Assembly (NCBI GenBank): GCA_949752795.1
Contig: OX457057.1
Location: forward strand, 101,211,513-101,275,512
Source: Hyperoodon ampullatus
Lineage: Eukaryota; Chordata; Mammalia; Artiodactyla; Ziphiidae
Reading direction: 5' to 3'
DNA length: 64,000 nucleotides
Shown here: positions 44,340 through 57,063 of the stretch, in pieces
Layout of the letters: every line of letters begins with the position of its first letter
Position numbering within the stretch: the first letter of the stretch is position 1
Made by a program: the position numbers and the translations under genes
The notes under the pieces: model-generated
What the model was told of the DNA's origin: nothing
The model's database searches: none
The model's input: the letters and a program-made list of their open reading frames with translations, nothing else

Positions 44340-46515
44340 GGTTTTTGTTATTTTTAAGAATGACTGATTTTAGTCTGCTATGCTAGCTTAAATATATCCT
44401 CAAAGTAAAGCCATACATTAAACACCAACAAAAACCATGACAAGACATTTATGTTGGAAAGAATCTTCATAGTTTTTTGTTAGTACTCTAATTATTCCAT
44501 GTTTTCATAGGACTTAATTCTTATAAAGTACCTCTTGGACTATATTGTCTGTAGGCAGATGCTCCATTTACTTAAAGAGATGCAAAACAATTGGAGCCAG
44601 TATAACTGCTAGTGATTAGAAACAATAATAAATGCACAGACTAAGAAAATCATAGAGGATCTAAATATTTTTAGAACCCATTTGCCAGGCTCTCATATAA
44701 ATGTAACACTTAATAGAGCAAGCCCCACATACTTTTTTAGAATTCAAGATTTCAAGATATTTAGCTTGTAGGTTTACAAAGAATGTGATGTTTTGTTTTG
44801 GTTTAGTTTTTGAAGGTACTGTACCTTTCTTTTAATGCTAGCTTATAATGCATATTTGAACTTGTATAAGTCTGTGAAAGTAAAATATACATATTAGGAA
44901 TTAAATCTAAGGCTAGAATTTGTGTTTGTATTAGGGATATAAAGACTATTATCTCTAGGAGCTTACAGAATAACATAAGAAACAGGTGTAAACAAATACT
45001 TATAATGAAGTATCTATAATAATGCATCATAGAAAATATAGAAATACAACAGAGAGCTCAGCTAACTCTGCCATATTAAAATGGAGCTGTATTATGACTA
45101 CATATTCAAAACAGCTGACACCATTAGACTGCTGTGATTATAGAAGTCTGTCTTTGTTGAATAGTTGTGCTATCCTATAACATGCCTAGGTTTTCTTGAC
45201 TATGCTAGATAAACCTGACCCATGGTTTTGAAGCTGTTAGTGGTTAAAATCTTTTTGTCAACTTTTAATTTTATTTGTTTACCTTTACCTGATACTTACT
45301 TTAGCCTCGTAGTCTGATAAAGAAATTTTGCTTTAATTTGCTACTTTTTTTTTCCTGTTAGTGCTTTTTGTGATTTTAAAGTATTTCACCTTTAATATTG
45401 AACAATAAACATATTTGCAGGTAGATATTATACTTCGATTACTACTTCAATTTAAAATTTGCAGAAATTTGTCTTTGCCAAGGGTAAGGTTTCTGGTCAA
45501 TATAAACAGAACTGTCTTGTGTCTTTATTCCAGAAAGGTCGCATGTTTTTGAGTGTGAGGTTTGAATTAGGAATTGGTTGTGCCAGTTGATGGATGGATG
45601 GATAAATGCTTTTGACAGCTAACTGACTATGAGGTCCTACATGTGTTTGTTAAATGTGACTGTCTACTCTGAGTAAATTGTTAAATGTGACTGTCTACTC
45701 TGAGTAAATCAGTAAGCAGTTTACTCTCCAACCCCACGTAAGGATCTGCAAAATCTCTTAGAATTTCACAGAGGGAGCCGATCCCTGCCTTGATAGAATA
45801 GGCATTGGTAATCAGTTTCTTGTGTATTTTTCTAGCCTATTGTTTACTTTATCTGTTTATTATGTGTTCATTTCTTACTATTATCATGATTGCATTTTAT
45901 TGGAGATTCTTTTACCCTATTTTTTTTATCACATTGAACCAATGTTCAGTTGTTTAAATTTTCAAGATGTCTAAATGTTTGTGTTTATAGTTTTCCAATT
46001 TTTTTCTCAGTCTTGGGATAGTACTGATCACCAAAGGAAACCTGACCCTTAATGAGCAAATACATTTGCAATCTGGACTTTTTTTAAAATTAATTTTTAT
46101 CTAGGCCAGATTACTCTTCAAGGTACGTGATCTATTGCCTGGGGCTTCTTAGATCTCTTATAAAATGTGTTATATCGCCTGACATGAATATTATCTAGGT
46201 AAAACAGTATAATTAGAGCTTAATTGATTGAACCAGATTCAAGAAAACAATACTAAATTTTAATTTTCTCAATACTCTAAATGTCTTTTTCAATCTTCAG
46301 CTTGGTTAACTTCTATAATTTGCAGTTACCCCAGTTATTACCAAATATATGCACTAGAATTCCTTAAAATAGATCTTGAGTAGCATTTTCACTGTACAGT
46401 AGTTTTTTTCCCTGTACGTAGTTTATTTATATATTTGCAATATGCATGTATATGTATTATATATATATATATGCTACTTTTCCATGACTTTAAGGTCAGA
46501 AGCTGTATTTTCCTT
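44340..46515. other. Unassigned AT-rich region with a 31-bp tandem duplication
   Basis: No gene found. Positions 44930-45020 weakly resemble an antisense L2 3' part (gagcttacagaataacat). A 31-bp perfect-but-one tandem duplication lies at 45649-45710. A short (TA)n lies near 46459. Confidence 0.5.
45649..45710. repeat. Two-copy 31-bp tandem repeat
   Basis: The unit starting gttaaatgtgactgtctact occurs at 45649-45679 and 45680-45710, differing only in its last base (t/c). Confidence 0.97.
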
Positions 46516-46529
46516 ATCTTTGTATTTCT

Positions 46530-46740
46530 TTTTTTTTTTTTGGTGGTGGTACACGGGCCTCTCACTGTTGTGGCTTCTCCCATGGAGGAACACAGGCTCT
46601 GGACGCGCAGGCTCAGCAGCCATGGCTCACGGGCCCAGCCTCTCCGTGGCATGTGGGATCTTCCCGGACTGGGGCACGAACCCGTGTCCCCTGCATTGGC
46701 AGGCGAACTCTCAACCACTGCGCCACCAGGGAGGCCCCCA
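46530..46740 (-). mobile_element. CHR SINE
   Basis: Minus-strand CHR SINE, head at the right (gggcctccctggtggcgcag in reverse), T-run at the left. Perfect 14-bp TSD atctttgtatttct at 46516-46529 and 46741-46754. Both-strand open frames across it (46389-46806) are not genes. Confidence 0.97.
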
Positions 46741-46754
46741 ATCTTTGTATTTCT

Positions 46755-47349
46755 AATACTTGGCATAAAAAAGATATTCATTGGAGGAAAGGGAAAAAGC
46801 AAATGAATAATCTTCAGGCACTAAGAACATCAGTTAAATTACTGAGTCTGATTTTCATTCTCTTATGAATTTGCTTAGTTTGGTTATTTCAGCAGGAATA
46901 TGAAAAATATAGATGACTCAGAATGAAATGAATAGAAACTTCTGGAAAGTGGAATGGTAAAGTCTAGAGAAGTAGTAAGTATCTCATCATTGGAAATAAG
47001 CAAGCAGAGGTTAGATTATTGTTTGGCAGTGGTGTTGCAGAGGAGAGTCCCTGTAATGGATAGAAAGTTCAAGGTGACATATCTAGTATCTTTTTTACTT
47101 CAAGTTTTGGTGGAAAATCTATTTACTTTAATAATTATAATGTCAAGATTTTTCAATGTAGTAACTAGAGAGTCAAAAGAACAAGCTGTAAAAAAAAAAG
47201 TGGGGGTGGTTCTTAACAAAGTACAATTTAAACAAGATTTCTCATATTTTATGTGGAAGGGAAATTTCTCATATTTTATTTTATACTTTGATATTTAAGT
47301 CAGAATCATCATCTAGAGAACCTTCTTTATTAAACAGGAAATCTAGAAG
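46755..47349. other. No gene; open frame not supported
   Basis: A 114-codon frame at 46954-47298 has no recognisable motif and an AT-rich composition like its surroundings. I do not call it a gene. Confidence 0.5.
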
Positions 47350-48320
47350 CTGCACAAGGGGGGAAAATTTTTGGCTATATGAAAGTTTAAATTTATATGC
47401 CAAAACAGAACATAAACAAAATTAATAGTCCACAGCAAATTTGGAAAATAAAGTATTTGCAACAGAGGTGTCAGATAAAAGGGCTTGTGTCTGTAACATG
47501 CAGAAAGCTCTTACAGTTTGATAAGACAATCTACCAAATAGAAAAATGGGCAAAGGATATGAATAGGCAATTTTAGAAGAGCATATTCAGATGGTCAATA
47601 ATATTTCAAAGGGTGGTCAGACTTATTAGTAGTCAATGAAATGCAAATTAAAATAATGCGAAACTATCACTTTACATCCATAAGATTGGCAAAAATTAAA
47701 ATGATCAAAAACACTTGTTATTTGGGTTGGGGATGTGGAAGGTTATTTGAACACTACTGATAGAAATATGAGTTGTTATTGCCTTTTTTGGAAGGTAATA
47801 TGGCAATATCTATTAAGATTGAAAATAGACATATTATGCCTTAATGATTTCACTTAAGGGAATCTGTCCCTAAGAATTAAAGCACTGATATGTACAAGGA
47901 TGTTTATTTCAGCACTGTTTATAGTATCAAAAATTACAAACTAAGTAATATCTATTAATAGTGGAATGGGTAAATAAATTATAGTATATCACAACATAGA
48001 ATAAATATCATGTTACCATCAAAAACAGCATTATATGAGCCAACTTTGAGGGACTTTCTGTGAGGTATTGTCGAATGAAGAAAGAAATATGTACAGAAGT
48101 ATATATTAATATATCCTATTCTTTTGTAGCACAATGACCAGAAAACCTTTGTGTGGGTTTATGTATGAGTATGTGTAGCTACGCATGTATATATTCATAT
48201 AGTATTAGCGTATGACAACATATTGGAATGCATACTAGAGGGTTAGCAAGTTTGGGAGGAGTGATAGATAATAAGGCAGCAGGAATAGGAAGAAGAAGGA
48301 AGTGGGGTGCATTACCAGGC
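47350..48320 (+). repeat. Old L1M ORF2 3' end and 3'UTR
   Basis: 'gaaatgcaaattaaaataat', 'agattggcaaaaattaaaat', 'tgatttcacttaagggaatc' and 'tatttcagcactgtttatag' follow old L1 ORF2 order on the + strand. No frame survives. The 3'UTR extends to about 48320. Confidence 0.75.
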
Positions 48321-48659
48321 AATTAAATGTGAGACTGGAACTCAAGGAGGGAGTCAAGATTCAAGATCTAAATTTGAGAGTCCACTATAGAGGTAATATT
48401 AGATGCCAACAGAGACCATGGCTAATCTCTTAGCATTTATCAGTGTTTTTTTGCCATGTATTTTATCACTGTCTGCTTTACCTTAGGAAGACAAGAGCTC
48501 AGCAATAGGTTTTATAATATTTTCTGCTTCAGTTGGCTTATATAAGGATGTATTAATTGATGCTTGTAAGAAGCTTTTACTTTTTTATTTTTATTTTTTT
48601 TGTAAACTGGGATTTAGTTTCTTGTCTTTTAAGAAAAGAGGTTTTAATGCAATGAAGCA

Positions 48660-49345
48660 AAACTTCACAAGGATGCTTTTATTTATTCAACAAATATTTA
48701 TTGAGCCCTGTTTTGTGTCAGGCATTTGTGTAGGGCATAGGCCCTACAATGTCTTACCCTGTCGTAATATATATATATAATTCAGGTCACATAAATACTA
48801 TAAAGAAAGGGATAAAAAGAGGGCAGGGAAGGGGAGGGGAGGAGAGGTGACTATATAAGATAGGGTAGTCAGGAAAGGTTTTTCTCTGAGGAGGTGAATT
48901 AGACAAAAGATCTGAATGAAATCAAGAATCTGGCCAAGTGGAAATATGGGAGAAGAGCATTCAGCCAGACAGAAGTCAGAATTGGCTTGGCGTGTTCTAG
49001 GACCCAGAAGACCAGAGGGACTGAAGCGTAGAGAGGGAGAGGGAGGCTGTAAATAGATGAGTTTGGACACAGTTACTCATGTAAAGAGACTGGATCTTAA
49101 TCTGGTTGTGATGGGAGTGACTGGGAGGTTATGAGCATTGGAGGCTGTGCTCGTTTGGATGTGGGAAAGCTCACTCTGGCTGCTGTGTGGAAAGTTGACT
49201 CTAGGAGATAAGAGCAAAGAAGACTATTGCACTCATGTAGGGAAGAGATGGTGATGTCTGTACTTCCATTACTAATGGAAGTATTACTATCTTGCTAAGA
49301 GTGAGCAAGGGGTCAGATTTCAGATATATTTTGAAGGTAGAGGAA
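48660..49345 (-). repeat. L2 LINE, 3' half (antisense)
   Basis: Begins with the reversed 3' end 'caacaaatatttattgagcc', continues 'gggtagtcaggaaaggtttt', 'agaagagcattcagccagac', 'ttggcgtgttctaggaccca', 'cactctggctgctgtgtgga' and 'cagatatattttgaaggtag'. It is the longest L2 copy in the window and covers much of the consensus 3' half. Confidence 0.85.
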
Positions 49346-49699
49346 ATGGAACTTGAAAATCATGAAAGGCCTGATATATTTTGAGTCCACTTTGGAATCA
49401 AATGAAATAAATATTTTAGAATTTGAATATACTTTAGTATCCTTACCCTTAATAAAGTAAAACCCTTTAGGGTATTAAAAAGCAAAGCAGATGCATTAAA
49501 AGGGGGACAGTGATTAAAACTCCTCTTTCCTGTAAATCTCAAAGCACTCACAAGTCACCTCCAAACTTCATAGTCTTTTTTTTTTTTTATAATGGTTGTA
49601 GATCACTCTCCAGTGTTTGCCATTCATATTCTTTCAGAACCTGCTTTGACCCTCAATTTTGTTGTTTTGTTGTAATGGCAGTGTTAGGGCAACAAAAAC
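49346..49699. other. No gene or recognisable repeat
   Basis: AT-rich, nothing assignable. Confidence 0.45.
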
Positions 49700-49830
49700 C
49701 ACCTATTATTTACCATGTGCAAGGTATTGGTTTAAGTGTTTTTCGTATATTAAATTCTTTCATTCTCAAATAATCTTGTGAGGTAGCTACTATTATTGTT
49801 CCTCTTTTACATATGGGGAAACAAGTAGCA
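49700..49830 (-). repeat. MIR SINE (antisense)
   Basis: 'taccatgtgcaaggtattgg', 'ctcaaataatcttgtgaggt', 'ctcttttacatatggggaaa' match MIR in reverse. Confidence 0.7.
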
Positions 49831-51924
49831 TATGTGTACTTTAATTGGCATCAAATAAACTTAGCACCTAAGCCTTTCCATCATATTATATTTTATGGTA
49901 TTCCCCAATCCTACTTGTGAGGGGATAGCATTTATATTTTCTTACTTCACTAGTCTTTTTTTATTCTCATATCTTATTACATGGTGCTAAAAAACTGTAA
50001 CTAGAAGATTTGAGAGCCAGGTGACATCTTATAATTACGTCAACTGTAAATTTTGCCTCTTTCTACTATACTTCCAGCTTTGGATATCATAATGATTTTT
50101 TTTTCCCTCAAACTACCCAAATGTCTTAGAAGTTACCATGTTTTTGAATGTAAACAGTATCTCTCAGATGACATCTCACATCCGGAAGTTACATAAAAAT
50201 CTTTCAACAGATAATGTCTGGATTTTTGGTTCACAAGATACAGTCACCCTACTGCTTTGTTTTTATATTCCCAGTGCCCAGCACAGTACTTAGCACACAG
50301 CAGATGTTTAGTAAATGTTAAGTGAATGACTGAATGAAGAGAAAAATGTGGTATCATTTTTATCTGCTAAAGAAAGAAAGGTTTGTTCTATGAGACAGGA
50401 AAATAGGACTACTGACTGTCCCAGTCACCCCAGTGGAAAGACAGAGTTCCTATCTCCCAATAGTTATTTACCTGTCAGCCTTACTGAATGATCCTGGCTC
50501 TTTTGGACCGATTAATACTTCCCAAAAATAAGATATTATGACTGGCCAACCCTAGGCCATGGAGGCAGATTTCCTTACTAGAAGGAAAGGTATAAGGAGC
50601 TTGAGCAAACCAAAATGGTACCTTTCATTGGCCACCTCAAAGATTAACTAGAATTTAAATTTCCAAGCAAGTCTCCTCTCTTTTAACCCCTCCTAATTTA
50701 TGAAAAAGTGCAAATTAAAAAAACAAGAAAAGAAACATGGTGTGTAAACATGGGGAATGTATATCTTAGTATTTTTGTTAAGGGGAAAAAGAAAGAGACT
50801 CTGTGAAGTGATTGAAAGGCATAAATCTTAAGGGCAAGCACCCCACTTTCCAAGTGAGGGTCTTAATCTGTCTGGTCAGAGGGCTAGAATCCATGCTGTT
50901 TTTGCAGGCCTGGCTTATTTTCCCACTGTTTTCCTCACAGACCCAGAGGTCCATTAAATAGTAAATAAATGCACCTTGAAGCTATCACAACTCACCTTGT
51001 TTAGTTGTACTTGCTTAGGGCAGTTATCACAGTTCCTTTTCAGCCAGGCTGTTTCAGATAGCTATGGGGGAGGTGTGAGAAAGACAGAAAAGAGTTGGAT
51101 AGAGAACGCTGTGGGAAGCGGGAGAGTGTGAGTGCTGGTGAGCTTTCCCCTCCCTTCATCACTGATAAACATCTCAGTGCTACTCCCTGTCCCTTTAAAT
51201 GTATCTGTATCACATTTTGCTGCATGCAGAAAGTAGTCCCTAATGGAAGAATGGAGTCAGAGACAGAGGAACCGTCTAAGCTTTATTGATCTGTGCTTTT
51301 CTTACATCACTCCTCCCCACAGTGAAAATGATTGATGTTTTAAGAAAAACCTTCAGGACCTTTGCTGGATGTTGCTATTGCTGTTTCAAAACAGGAAAAC
51401 ACTTATGCATAGATTATGTGGAGAGAATATTTTTCTTGCTTTTTTTCACCTAAAAATGAGTGGGAAGAAATTACACAAAGTGAGTAAATTATGGTATTAT
51501 TTATTAAATAATTCAATTTTCGCTTAAGCAAACCCAACATTAAGCAAGAGGGTCTTTGTGAGGACTTTCCTCTTATGTTTGGGTATTTACTAAAACTCTT
51601 TGATATAAGTTTTTTTCTTAAGTTACCATTTTGAGATCTAGAAATTTTTTCCCAACACAAAACAGCAACAAACTACATATACACAGGAAAAACAAAAACA
51701 AGCCAAAATACCCACCCAAAAATCCCAAAACTTGCTATTTAAAAAACCCTTAAAATGAGCAACTATCAACTCCGTGGTTATTTTTGCCTTCTTCTTATGA
51801 ATTCTCTCAGCTGAAATCACAATAAAGTTTTAATTTAAGTCATCACTAATGAACAGTATTCAATGATCTTCATGCAAATTATGTCATTTTTGTACACATG
51901 CAGTTTCTGTGTGTGAGAATGAGT
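49831..51924. other. No gene; short L2/MIR 3' remnant at 50265-50335
   Basis: 'agtgcccagcacagtactta' and 'aaatgttaagtgaatgactg' at 50265-50335 resemble a + strand L2/MIR 3' end. The remainder is unassigned. No spliced gene structure or promoter is evident. Confidence 0.45.
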
Positions 51925-52298
51925 GAAAATAATTCTTTTTTTTTTACATCTTTATTGGAGTATAATTGCTTTACAATGGTGTCCTAGTTTCTGCTTCATA
52001 ACAAAGTGAATCAGTCACACACACACATATGTCCCCATATCCCTTCTCCCTCACGACTCCCTCCCTCCCACCCTCCCTATCCCACCTCTCTAGGTGGTCA
52101 CAAAGCACCGAGCTGATCTCCCCGTGCTATGCGGCTGCTTCCCACTAGCTATCTATTTTACGTTTGGTAGTGTATATATGTCCATGCCACTCTCTCATTT
52201 TGTCACAGCTTACCCTTCCCCCTCCCCATATCCTCAAGTCCATTCTCTAGTATCTTTATTCCTGTCTTACCCCTGGGTTCTTCATGACATTTTTTTTC

Positions 52299-55200
52299 TT
52301 ATATTCCATATATATGTGTTTGTCTTTTGCTTTCTGACTTACTTCACTCGGTATGACAGACTGTAGGTCCATCCACCTCACTAAAAATAACTCAATTTCC
52401 TTTCTTTTTATGGCTGAGTAATATTCCATTGTATATATGTGCCACATCTTCTTTATCTGTTCATCTGTTGATGGACACTTAGCTTGCTTCTGTGACCTGG
52501 CTATTGTAAATAGAGCTGCAATGAACATTGTGGTACATGACTCTTTTTGAATTATGGTTTTCTCAGGGTATATGCTCAGTAGTGGGATTGGTGGGTCATA
52601 TGGAATAGTTCTATTTGTAGTTTTTTAAGGAACCTCCATACTGTTCTCCATAGTGGCTGTACCAATTCACATTCCCACCAACAGTACAAGAGTGTTCCCT
52701 TTTCTCCACATCCTCTCCAGCATTTAGTCTTTCTAGATTTTTTGAGGATGGCCATTCTGACCAGTGTGAGATGATATTTCATTGTAGTTTTCATTTGCAT
52801 TTCTCTAATGATTAATGATGTTGAGCATTCTTTCATATGTTTGTTGGCCATCTGTATATCTTCTTTGGAGAAATGTCTATTTAGGTCTTCTGCCCATTTT
52901 TGGATTGGGTTATTTGTGTTTTTTATTATTGAGCTGCATGAGCTGCTTGTAAATGTTGGAGATTAATCCTTTGTCAGTTGCTTCATTTGCAAATATTTTC
53001 TCCCATTCTGAGGGTTGTCTTTTTCTCTTGTTTATGGTTTCCTTTGCTGTGCAAAAGCTTTGAAGTTTCATTAGGTCCCATTTGTTTATTTTTGTTTTAA
53101 TTTCCATTTCTCTAGGAGGTGGGTCAAAAAGGATCTTGCTGTGATTTATGTCATAGAGTGTTCTGCCTATGTTTTCCTCTAAGAGTTTGATAGTTTCTGG
53201 CCTTACATTTAGGTCTTTAATCCATTTTGAGCTTATTTTTGTGTATGGTGTTAGGGAGTGTTCTAATCTCATTCTTTTAGATGTACCTGTCCCGTTTTCC
53301 CAGCACCACTTATTGAAGAGGCTGTCCTTTCTCCACTGTACATTCCTGCCTCCTTTATCAAAGATAAGGTGACCATATGTGCGTGGGTTTATCTATGGGC
53401 TTTCTATCCTGTTCCATTGATCTATATTTCTGTTTTTGTGCCAGTACTATACTGTCTTGATTACTGTAGCTTTGTAGTATAGTCTGAAGTCAGGGAGCCT
53501 GATTCCTCCAGCTCCATTTTTCGTTCTCAAGGTTGCTTTGGCTATTCGGGGTCCTTTGTGTTTCCATACAAATTGTGAAATTTTTTGTTGTAGTTCTCTG
53601 AAAAATGCCAGTGGTAGTTTGATAGGGATTGCATTGAATCTGTAGATTGCTTTGGTTAGTAGAGTCATTTTCACTATATTGATTCTTCCAATCCAAGAAC
53701 ATAGTATATCTCTCCATCTATTTGTATCATCTTTAATTTCTTTCATCAGTGTCTTATAATTTTCTGCATACAGGTCTTTTGTCTCCTTAGGTAGGTTTAT
53801 TCCTAAATATTTTATTCTTTTGGTTGCAGTGGTAAATGGGAGAGTTTTCTTTATTTCACTTTCAGATGTTTCATCATTAGTGTATAGGGATGCCAGAGAT
53901 TTCTGTGCATTAATTTTGTATCCTGCTACTTTACCAAATTCATTGATTAGCTCTATTAGTTTTCTGGTAGCATCTTTAGGAATTCTCTATGTATAGTATC
54001 ATGTCATCTGCAAACAGTGACAGCTTTACTTCTTCTTTTCCGATTTGGATTCCTTTTTATTTCCTTTTCTTCTCTGATTGCTGTGGCTAAAACTTCCAAA
54101 ACTATGTTGAATAAGAGTGGTGAGAGTGGGCAACCTTGTCTTGTTTTTGATCTTAGTGGAAATGCTTTCAGTTTTTCACCATTGAGGATGATGTTGGCTG
54201 TGGGTTTGTCATGTATGGCCTTTATTATGTTGAGGAAAGTTCCCTCTATGCCTACTTTCTGGAGGGCTTTTATCATAAATGGGTGTTGAATTTTGTCGAA
54301 AGCTTTCTCTGCATCTGTTGAGATGACCATATGGTTTTTCTCCTTCAATTTGTTAATATGGTGCATCACGTTGATTGATTTGCATATACTGAAGAATCCT
54401 TGCATTCCTGGAATAAACCCCACTTGATCATGGTGTATGATCCTTTTAATGTGCTGTTGGATTCTGTTTGCTAGTATTTTGTTGAGGATTTTTGCATCTA
54501 TGTTCATCAGTGATATTGGCCTGTAGTTTTCTTTCTTTGTGACATCTTTGTCTGGTTTTGGTATCAAGGTGATGGTGGCCTCGTAGAATGAGTGTGGGAG
54601 TGTTCCTCCCTCTGCTATATTTTGGAAGAGTTTGAGAAGGATAGGTGTTAGCTCTTCTCTAAATGTTTGATAGAATTCGCCTGTGAAGCCATCTGGTCCT
54701 GGGCTTTTGTTTGTTGGAAGATTTTTAATCACAGTTTCAATTTCAGTGCTTGTGATTGGTCTGTTTATATTTTCTGTTTCTTCCTGATTCAGTCTTGGCA
54801 TGTTGTGCATTTCTAAGAATTTGTCCATTTCTTCCAGGTTGTCCATTTTATTGGCATAGAGTTGCTTATAGTAATCTCTCATGATCTTTTGTATTTCTGC
54901 AGTGTCAGTTGTTACTTCTCCTTTTTCACTTCTAATTCTATTGATTTGAGTCTTCTCCCTTTTTTTCTTGATGAGTCAGGCTAATGGTGTATCAATTTTG
55001 TTTATCTTCTCAAAGAACCAGCTTTTAATTTTATTGATCTTTGCTATCGTTTCCTTCATTTCTTTTTCATTTATTTCTGATCTGATCTTTATGATTTCTT
55101 TCCTTCTGCGAACTTTGGGAGTTTTTTTGTTCTTCTTTCTCTAATTGCTTTAGGTGCAACATTAGGTTGTTTATTCAAGATGCTTCCTGTTTCTTAAGGT

Positions 55201-56110
55201 GGGATTGTATTGCTATAAACTTCCCTCTTAGAACTGCTTTTCCTGCATCCCATAGGTTTTGGGTCGTCGTGTCTCCACTGTCATTTGTTTCTAAGTATTT
55301 TTTGATTTCCTCTTTGATTTCTTCAGTGATCACTTCGTTGTTAAGTAGTGTATTGTTTAGCCTCCATGTGTTTGTATTTTTTACAGATCTTTTCCTGTAA
55401 TTGATATCTAGTCTCATAGCAGTGTGGTCAGAAAAGATACTTCATACAATTTCAGTTTTCTTAAATTTACCAAGGCTTGATTTGTGACCCAAGATATGAT
55501 CTATCCTGGAGAATGTTCCATGAGCACTTGAGAAAAATGTGTATTCTGTTGTTTTTAGATGGAATGTCCTATAAATATCAGTTAAGTCCATCTTGTTTAA
55601 TGTATCATTTAAAGCTTGTGTTTCCTTATTTATTTTCATTTTGGATGATCTGTCCATTGGTGAAAGTGGGGTGTTAAAATCCCCTACTATGAATGTGTTA
55701 CTCTCGATTTCTCCTTTTATGGCTGTTAGTATTTGCCTTATGTATTGAGGTGCTCCTATGTTGGGTGCATAAATATTTACAATTGTTATATCTTCTTCTT
55801 GAATCGATCCCTTGATCATTAGGTAGTGTCCTTCTTTGTCTCTTGTAATAGTCTTTATTTTAAAGTCTGTTTTGTCTGATATGATAATTGCTACTCCAGC
55901 TTTCTTTTGGTTTCCGTTTGCATGGAATATCTTTTTCCATCTCCTCACTTTTAGTCTGTATGTGTCTCTAGGTCTGAAGTGGGTCCCTTGTAGACAGCAT
56001 ATATATGGGTCTTGTTTTTGTATCCATTCATCCAGTCTGTGTCTTTTGGTGGGAGCATTTAATCCATTTACATTTAAGGTAATTATCGATATGTATGTTC
56101 CTATTCCCAT
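52299..56110 (-). pseudogene. L1-E ORF2, broken
   Basis: The endonuclease is open for 222 codons from 56110 (with QGTHF replacing the catalytic QETHF) and then stops at 55442, where TCA became TGA. The frame reopens for the linker. The reverse transcriptase piece 54004-54882 is open until a one-base insertion in a T-run near 54055 just before the FADD motif. C-terminal pieces include the zinc knuckle [18 protein letters not shown], where His is changed to Tyr. A small deletion removes codons near the C-terminal MLTHIYG. Clearly inactive. Confidence 0.93.
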
Positions 56111-56168
56111 TTTCTTAATTGTTTTGGGTTTGTTATTGTAGGTCTTTTCCTTCTCTTCTGTTTCTCGC

Positions 56169-57063
56169 CTAGAGAAGATCCTTTACCATTTGTTGTAAAG
56201 CTGGTTTGGTGGTGCTGAACTCTCTCAGCTTTTGCTTGTCTGTAAAGGTTTTAATTTCTCCATCAAATCTGAATGAGATCCTTGCTTGGTAGAGTAATCT
56301 TGGTTGCAGGTTTCTCTCCTTCATCACTTTAAATATGTCCTTCCAGTCCCTTCTGGCTTGCAGAGTTTCTGTGGAAAGATCAGCTGTTTACCTTATGGGG
56401 ATTCCCTTGTGTGTTATTTGTTGTCTTTCCCTTGCTGCTTTTAATATGTTTTCTTTGTATTTAATTTTTGACAGTTTGATTAATGTGTGTCCTGGTGTGT
56501 TTCTCCTTGGATTTATCCTGTATGGGACTCTCTGTGCTTCCTGGACTTGATTAACTATTTCCTTTCCCATATTAGGGAAGTTTTCAACTATAATCTCTTC
56601 AAATATTTTCTCAGTCCCTTTCTTTTTCTCTTCTTCTTCTTCTGGAACCCCTATAATTCAAATGTTTGGTCGTTTAATGTTGTCCCAGAGGTCTCTGAGA
56701 CTGTCCTCAGTTCTTCTCATTCTTTTTTCTTTATTCTGCTCTGCAGTAGTTATTTCCACTATTTTATCTTCCAGGTCATTCATCCATTCTTCTGCATCAG
56801 TTATTTGCTATTGATCCCTTCTAGAGTATTTTTAATTTATTTATTGTGTTGTTCATCGTTGCTTGTTTCATCTTTAGTTCTTCTAGGTCCTTGTTATATG
56901 TTTCTTGCATTTTGTCTATTCTATTTCCAAGATTTTGGATCATCTTTACTATCATTATTCTGAAGTATTTTTCAGGTAGACTGCCTATTTCCTCTTGATT
57001 TGTTAGGTCTGGTGGGTTTTTATCTTGCTCCTTCATCTGCTGTGTGTTGTTCTGTCTTTTCAT
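56169..57063 (-). pseudogene. L1-E ORF1, broken
   Basis: ATG at 57063 (MKRQNNTQQMKEQDK), open for 80 codons until a frame change in the coiled coil near 56821. The RRM/C-terminal part survives as [20 protein letters not shown] and ITHKGIPIR, then a stop at 56388 caused by one base change or shift. The normal end KDLL-stop is at 56169. Relative to L1-B it has a shorter coiled-coil insert (lacks the LSQDSISQ stretch). Confidence 0.9.

Noticed and set aside
46954..47298. 114-codon plus-strand frame
   Set aside because: No recognisable motif, no splice or promoter context, and the same composition as neutral neighbours.
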